DNA from: a bacterium
GTDB taxonomy: Bacteria; UBP18; UBA7526
Length of the DNA stretch: 18,923 nucleotides
Assembly (NCBI GenBank): GCA_030619985.1
Contig: JAUXAI010000015.1
Location: 1-18,923 of the forward strand
Reading direction: 5' to 3'
Below, piece by piece: positions 15,019 to 18,923 of this stretch. The number at the start of each line of letters is the position of its first letter. Position 1 is the stretch's first letter. Made by a program: the position numbers and the translations under genes. A model generated the notes under the pieces. The model was not told the origin of the DNA. It saw only the letters and a list, made by a program, of their open reading frames with translations, and did no database searches.

Positions 15019-15170
15019 GTTTACAGTTAACGGTGTACCCGCTCCCCCGAGTCATCGGGGTCGCTGTTTACAGTAGAAAACCGTAAACAGTAAACAGCCC
15101 AAAGGGCGGGCGAATTGAATAATAATTATTCATCAGCGGGGCAAGTAAAACGCACCGCTCAACGGTAAAC
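15019..15170. repeat. Word-repeat-rich leader upstream of smc
   Basis: The gene-free stretch 14873-15189 holds the two hairpins and promoter listed separately, then this leader. The word GTTTAC/GTAAAC recurs at about 15019, 15066, 15083, 15090 and 15165. GCTGTTTAC (15063-15071) and GTAAACAGC (15090-15098) form a perfect 9-bp inverted pair. CCCCGA-gtca-TCGGGG (15045-15060) is a compact 6-bp hairpin, and GCCC-AAA-GGGC lies at 15097-15107. I recognise no known riboswitch, tRNA or leader peptide here. Confidence 0.7.
15116..15132. promoter_or_regulatory. 17-nt perfect AT palindrome, possible operator
   Basis: Arms TGAATAAT (15116-15123) and ATTATTCA (15125-15132) are perfectly symmetric around a single A. 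It lies in the smc leader, about 100 nt downstream of the putative start site. A dimeric regulator could bind it, or it may simply be another chance or repeat-derived palindrome. Confidence 0.35.
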
Positions 15171-15178
15171 GATGTTTC

Positions 15179-15183
15179 AGGAG
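15179..15183 (+). promoter_or_regulatory. Shine-Dalgarno that sets the smc start
   Basis: AGGAG lies 6 nt before the ATG at 15190. The upstream in-frame ATG at 15172 has no comparable site and would add six residues not found in typical SMC starts. Confidence 0.7.
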
Positions 15184-15189
15184 AATCAG

Positions 15190-18100
15190 ATGTACTTCAA
15201 GAACCTAATCATGCAGGGGTTCAAGTCCTTTGCTGACGAGACCAAGTTAGAGTTTGAGCCCGGCCTCACAGCCATCGTTGGCCCCAATGGCTGCGGGAAA
15301 TCGAATATTTCAGATTCAATACGCTGGGTTTTAGGAGAACAGCGGCCAACTGCTCTGCGCTTGAGCAAGATGGAGGATCTCATATTTTCCGGCTCCGAAG
15401 CCCGGAAGCCCTTGGGCATGGCCGAGGTCTCTCTAACAGTAACCAATGAGGATAAAAAGCTTCCCATTGAGTTCAGCGAGGTCACCATCACTAGGAGGTT
15501 CTTTCGGAGTGGGGAGAGTGAATACTATATCAACAAGGCACCAGTGAGGCTCAAGGATATCCAGGAACTCTTTATGGATACTGGCCTGGGCTCCAGCACC
15601 TACTCCCTGATTGAGCAGGGGAAGATCGAACTCATCCTATCTTCCAAGCCAGAGGATAGGAGATTTTTGTTTGAGGAGGCGGCCGGGATCTCAAAGTATA
15701 AGCACCGGAGAGAAGAGACCCTCAGGAAGTTAGAGGCCACTCAGGAGAACCTCCTGCGCTTAGCGGATGTTATTGGGGAGGTGAGGCGCCAGATCAACTC
15801 TCTCAAGAGGCAGGTAAGTAAGGCAGAGAGGTATCAGAAGTTAAAGGATGAATTAAAAGATCTAGACCTAAATCTGGGGGTTATTGAATTTCGGGAATGG
15901 AAGAAGAGAAAGGAAACCTCTTCAGAGGAGACCACTAAGTTAGAGGATTCGAGGGAATCCTTAGGAAAGAGGATAGAAGAGAAGGAGAAGTCCTTAAGAG
16001 AGATAGAGGAGGGAGCAAGGGAGATAGAGAGGAACCTCTACGAAATCCACCAGAAGGTATTCAAAATAGCAAGCGATATTGAGAGGTCAAAGGACAGGAT
16101 TGCTACCTATCAGGAAAGGGGAGAAGGAATTGAAGGAGAGAAGGCAAGAAGAAGAAAGGAGATAGCGGCCTTTAAGGAAAAAGAAAAGGGTTTAGAGGAA
16201 GAGATAGGGAGAAGGGAAGAGGAATTAAAAACCCTTGCCACCCAGATTGAAGAAGAATCTGCGAAAGCAAAGGAGCAAGAGCATTCCCTTAAAGGATTTA
16301 ATGAGGAGTTAAAAAAGGCTATAGAGGCCCTGGAGATACTGAAGAACGAGGTTATTGAAACTCTCTCCAAAACAGCAAGCACCAGAAATGACCTGAGATA
16401 CTTAGAGACTGGGCAGAGGAATATCGATATCAGGAAGGAGAGGCTCTTAACTGAGAAGACGAGGGTTGAGAAGGAGTCGAAGGATATTGGGGGAAAAACG
16501 AGGGAGATAGAGAAGAGCATCCAAGACCACAGGAAAAGAATCTCTGGACTTGAAGAGGAGAAGAAGAGTCTCTTAGAAGAGGAGAAGAGAGATGGAGAAG
16601 GGCTTCACGCCTTAGAGGAAAAGATCGATGGATTGAAGGCCCAGATAACGAAGAAGACCTCCCATTTAGAATTCCTACAAGAAGGGCTTGGAGGTTACTA
16701 TAGCGGAGTGAGAGAAATTCTCCTTGCCCGGGATAGATTATCGGGCATCGAGGGAGTGGTAATAGATCTAATCCAGACCTCTCCAGAATATGAGAGGGCC
16801 ATCGAGGCCGCCTTGGGGGAAAGGATACAGGATATTGTTATCCGGGATGTGAAGGCCGCCCAAGAGGCCGTGGAGTATCTGAAGGCCAGGAGTCTGGGAA
16901 GGGCCACCTTCCTTCCTTTAAAGGCCATTAAGCCAGGTAGAAGATTGAATCCCTCTTCTCTACTAAAGGAGAAGGGAGCCATTGGCCTTGCTTCTGGCCT
17001 CGTCAAGTATGAAGCAAGATATCGGCCGATTATAGAGTATCTCTTAGGAAATGCCTTGGTGGTAGAAGACCTTAAGGTGGCCTTTGAAATCAGCAGAAAG
17101 GCAAGGGGAGATATCAGAGTAGTTACCCTCGAAGGAGAGATAATTACTCCTCAGGGGGAGATTACTGGTGGTTCTCTGAGGCGCTTGCTGGGGAAAGAGA
17201 GGGAGAAAGAAGGACTCGCCAGAGAGATCAAGGCCCTGAACGAGAACCTTAAAAAGTTAGAGAAGGATAGGGCTAATCTAGAGAAGAGGTTGCTCGAGAT
17301 TGGAGAAAGAGTGGCAAGCATCGATTCCGATATCAAGAAAGAGGAACTGAAAATAAATTTTAAGGAAAGGGACTTAGCAAGCATCGACTCTCAAGGAGAG
17401 AGGGTAAAGAAAGACCTCTCGCTCTTAGAGGCAGAAGGTGAGGAACTGGATAAAGAGGGGGAGGAACTAACCAAGAAGAGGGAAGAACTGGAGGCCCAGT
17501 TAGAAAATCTCAAGGAGAAGGAGATTGGGACCCAGGAGAGGACGGCTGAGTTAAAGGAAGAGATTGGGGAAAGGGAAAAAGAGATTAGTAAAAATAGTAG
17601 TGAGGTGACGGCACTTAAGATCTCTATCGCTTCCTTAGTGGAGAAGGAGACTGGATTTCGAGAAAGTCTGGGGCGCATGAGGGAGAATTTAAACGACCTC
17701 ATCCAGTCGATCAAGGCCCGCCAAGAAGAGGTCGATGAGGGAGGAACGAGAAAGGAAGAGATTGGAGATTTAATCGCCAAAGAAGAAGAGAGGCAGAAGG
17801 AATTATCGAGAGAAAGCGAAGAGGCAAAAAAAGAACTTGAAGACCTAAAAAAGAAAAAGGAAGAAATTGCTGGCGAAGTATCTAAAAGAGAGGAGGAATT
17901 GAGAGAGGTCAGGACCTTAGGTGAGAGACTTCAGGGTCAGTTTAATGAATTAACTTTCCAGGGCCGGGAGCTCAACCTCGAATTGGAGAACCTTTCTCGC
18001 AGAATGAGAGAGGATTATGGGGTTTCCTTAGAAGAGATTGAAAGGGATTATCAGATACAGAAGATAGAGGATAGGGAAGGCTATAGAGTAAGGATAAGAG

Positions 18101-18780
18101 AGTTGAGAGAGAAGATGGAGGCCATGGGACCGGTGAACTTAGTAGCCATGGAGGAGTATAAGGAACTTGAGGAGAGGTATAACTTCTTAACTGGCCAGAA
18201 GAAGGACTTAGAAGAGGCGGCCGCCTCTTTAAAAGAAGCCATTACTAAGATTAACAGAACGACGAGAAGCCTCTTCTCCAAAACCTTTGAACAAATACGA
18301 GAGAATTTCAATATGGTATTCACTAGACTATTTGAAGGAGGAAAGGCGGACCTCGTCCTATTGGATGAGCGGAATATCTTAGAATCAGGAATAGAGATCA
18401 AGGCTCGACCGCCAGGAAGGACCCTGAAGAGTATCTCCCTCTTATCTGGAGGGGAGAAGGCTCTGACGGCCATCGCTCTATTATTCGGTATCTTCATGGT
18501 CAAGCCCTCTCCCTTCTGTGTCCTGGATGAGATCGATGCCGCCCTGGATGAAGCGAATATCGGTAGATTTACCCGGGTGTTAGTGGAGTTTGCCAAAAAG
18601 TCCCAGTTCATCATCGTCACCCATAACCGGGGAACCATCGAGGCCTCGGATACCATGTATGGAGTGACCATGGAGGAGAGCGGGGTATCGAAATTAGTCT
18701 CAGTCAAATTTGCCCAGGAAGAGATCGAAAGACAGAAAAGAGAAGAGGGAAAGTCCCGGGCCCAAGGTCCCAAGTCATGA
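15190..18780 (+). CDS. smc: Chromosome partition protein SMC (condensin ATPase)
   Basis: SMC forms the ATP-driven condensin core that compacts and segregates the chromosome together with ScpA and ScpB, which are not in this window. At 1196 residues it is the normal family length. It shows the Walker A GPNGCGKS (31-38), the R-loop region LRLSKMEDLIFSGSEARKP, the Q-loop region YSLIEQGKIE, and a first long charged coiled coil (about 170-510). The hinge spans about 517-660 (GIEGVVIDLIQTSPEYERAI to PQGEITGGS), followed by the returning coiled coil. The C-terminal head carries the signature LSGGEKALTA (from 1085) and Walker B with Asp1113-Glu1114 in FCVLDEIDAALDEAN. The start MYFKNLIMQGFKSF matches the family. 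The extreme C-terminus is encoded by a CCC/AAGTCCC word-rich stretch. The following gene overlaps by ATGA. In many genomes smc directly follows rnc, but here 7.8 kb separates them. Confidence 0.97.
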   Translation: MYFKNLIMQGFKSFADETKLEFEPGLTAIVGPNGCGKSNISDSIRWVLGEQRPTALRLSKMEDLIFSGSEARKPLGMAEVSLTVTNEDKKLPIEFSEVTITRRFFRSGESEYYINKAPVRLKDIQELFMDTGLGSSTYSLIEQGKIELILSSKPEDRRFLFEEAAGISKYKHRREETLRKLEATQENLLRLADVIGEVRRQINSLKRQVSKAERYQKLKDELKDLDLNLGVIEFREWKKRKETSSEETTKLEDSRESLGKRIEEKEKSLREIEEGAREIERNLYEIHQKVFKIASDIERSKDRIATYQERGEGIEGEKARRRKEIAAFKEKEKGLEEEIGRREEELKTLATQIEEESAKAKEQEHSLKGFNEELKKAIEALEILKNEVIETLSKTASTRNDLRYLETGQRNIDIRKERLLTEKTRVEKESKDIGGKTREIEKSIQDHRKRISGLEEEKKSLLEEEKRDGEGLHALEEKIDGLKAQITKKTSHLEFLQEGLGGYYSGVREILLARDRLSGIEGVVIDLIQTSPEYERAIEAALGERIQDIVIRDVKAAQEAVEYLKARSLGRATFLPLKAIKPGRRLNPSSLLKEKGAIGLASGLVKYEARYRPIIEYLLGNALVVEDLKVAFEISRKARGDIRVVTLEGEIITPQGEITGGSLRRLLGKEREKEGLAREIKALNENLKKLEKDRANLEKRLLEIGERVASIDSDIKKEELKINFKERDLASIDSQGERVKKDLSLLEAEGEELDKEGEELTKKREELEAQLENLKEKEIGTQERTAELKEEIGEREKEISKNSSEVTALKISIASLVEKETGFRESLGRMRENLNDLIQSIKARQEEVDEGGTRKEEIGDLIAKEEERQKELSRESEEAKKELEDLKKKKEEIAGEVSKREEELREVRTLGERLQGQFNELTFQGRELNLELENLSRRMREDYGVSLEEIERDYQIQKIEDREGYRVRIRELREKMEAMGPVNLVAMEEYKELEERYNFLTGQKKDLEEAAASLKEAITKINRTTRSLFSKTFEQIRENFNMVFTRLFEGGKADLVLLDERNILESGIEIKARPPGRTLKSISLLSGGEKALTAIALLFGIFMVKPSPFCVLDEIDAALDEANIGRFTRVLVEFAKKSQFIIVTHNRGTIEASDTMYGVTMEESGVSKLVSVKFAQEEIERQKREEGKSRAQGPKS

Positions 18781-18923
18781 AAAAATTTCTTTTAGTAATC
18801 TCGATGTTGTTAATAACCTCCTTAGTATATGGGCAGGGGATAAAGTGGTATGAGGACTTTGATGAGGGATTGGCAGAAGCCAAAAGAACGGGAAAGCCCA
18901 TGATGATTGACTTCTATACTGAG
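18777..18923 (+). CDS. Secreted thioredoxin-like protein, N-terminal part only
   Basis: The first 49 codons are visible and the frame runs off the window end. Residues 1-20 (MKKFLLVISMLLITSLVYGQ) are a typical Sec signal peptide. The following KWYEDFDEGLAEAKRTGKP and MMIDFYTE match the beginning of thioredoxin-like domains of the Thioredoxin_7 / DUF255-like type, where W-C-x-x-C would come next, just beyond the edge. The ATG overlaps the smc stop (ATGA) and has no strong Shine-Dalgarno, so translation may be coupled to smc. The redox cysteines cannot be confirmed. Confidence 0.7.
   Translation, partial: MKKFLLVISMLLITSLVYGQGIKWYEDFDEGLAEAKRTGKPMMIDFYTE

Noticed and set aside
15019-15170. tRNA, small RNA or riboswitch in the smc leader; CRISPR array
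   Set aside because: There is no cloverleaf or T-loop consensus, no known riboswitch core, and the repeated words are too short and irregularly spaced for CRISPR repeats.
15172-15189. Six-residue N-terminal extension of SMC from ATG 15172
   Set aside because: AGGAG at 15179-15183 is positioned for ATG 15190, and the family start is MYxKxLxxxGFKSF.

Overview
The window is a stretch of bacterial chromosome, about 18.9 kb, with every supported gene on the + strand and almost no spare DNA between genes. Fifteen genes are visible, the last cut by the window edge. Gene content (phosphate acetyltransferase, a type II fatty-acid synthesis cluster, acyl-CoA dehydrogenase with a ferredoxin-fused EtfA) points to an anaerobic or fermentative bacterium. 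AG-rich Shine-Dalgarno sites and sigma-70-like promoters fit that. I cannot name the phylum. The repetitive 'word' sequences in the intergenic gaps remind me of several uncultivated candidate phyla, but that is only an impression.

Region 1 (1-7418) is lipid core metabolism. pta makes or uses acetyl phosphate. A strong promoter overlapping the pta stop codon (1102-1129) then serves rpmF-plsX-fabH-fabD-fabG-acpP, mostly joined by ATGA/GTGA overlaps. fabF follows after a ~100-nt gap holding nested inverted repeats, and rnc overlaps fabF. Together these make acyl-ACP from malonyl-ACP and acetyl-CoA (FabD, FabH, FabG, FabF, AcpP) and pass acyl groups to phospholipid synthesis (PlsX). No dehydratase (FabZ/FabA) or enoyl reductase (FabI/K) is present here. 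The rpmF reading frame is odd: the L32 zinc-ribbon protein is in frame with an upstream transmembrane segment.

Region 2 (7419-14981) sits between rnc and smc, which are adjacent in Bacillus subtilis (rncS-smc) and related layouts. It holds an electron-transfer unit (acyl-CoA dehydrogenase, a DUF1189-like membrane protein, EtfB, and EtfA with two N-terminal [4Fe-4S] clusters) and then two large paralogous membrane proteins. The first paralog has all three CPBP intramembrane-protease motifs. The second keeps the architecture but has lost every catalytic residue. A terminator hairpin separates etfA from this pair, and two inverted repeats follow it.

Region 3 (14983-18923) has a putative promoter, a ~170-nt structured leader full of repeated words, the full-length condensin gene smc (start reassigned to 15190), and the first 49 codons of a secreted thioredoxin-like protein overlapping smc by ATGA.

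The most unusual items are the protease/pseudo-protease pair, the membrane-segment-L32 fusion, the DUF1189 gene embedded in the electron-transfer unit, a terminator hairpin that also carries the next gene's Shine-Dalgarno, and a different short-word repeat in nearly every intergenic gap, one of which forms the 3' end of rnc. No tRNA, rRNA, CRISPR array, transposase or phage gene was seen.
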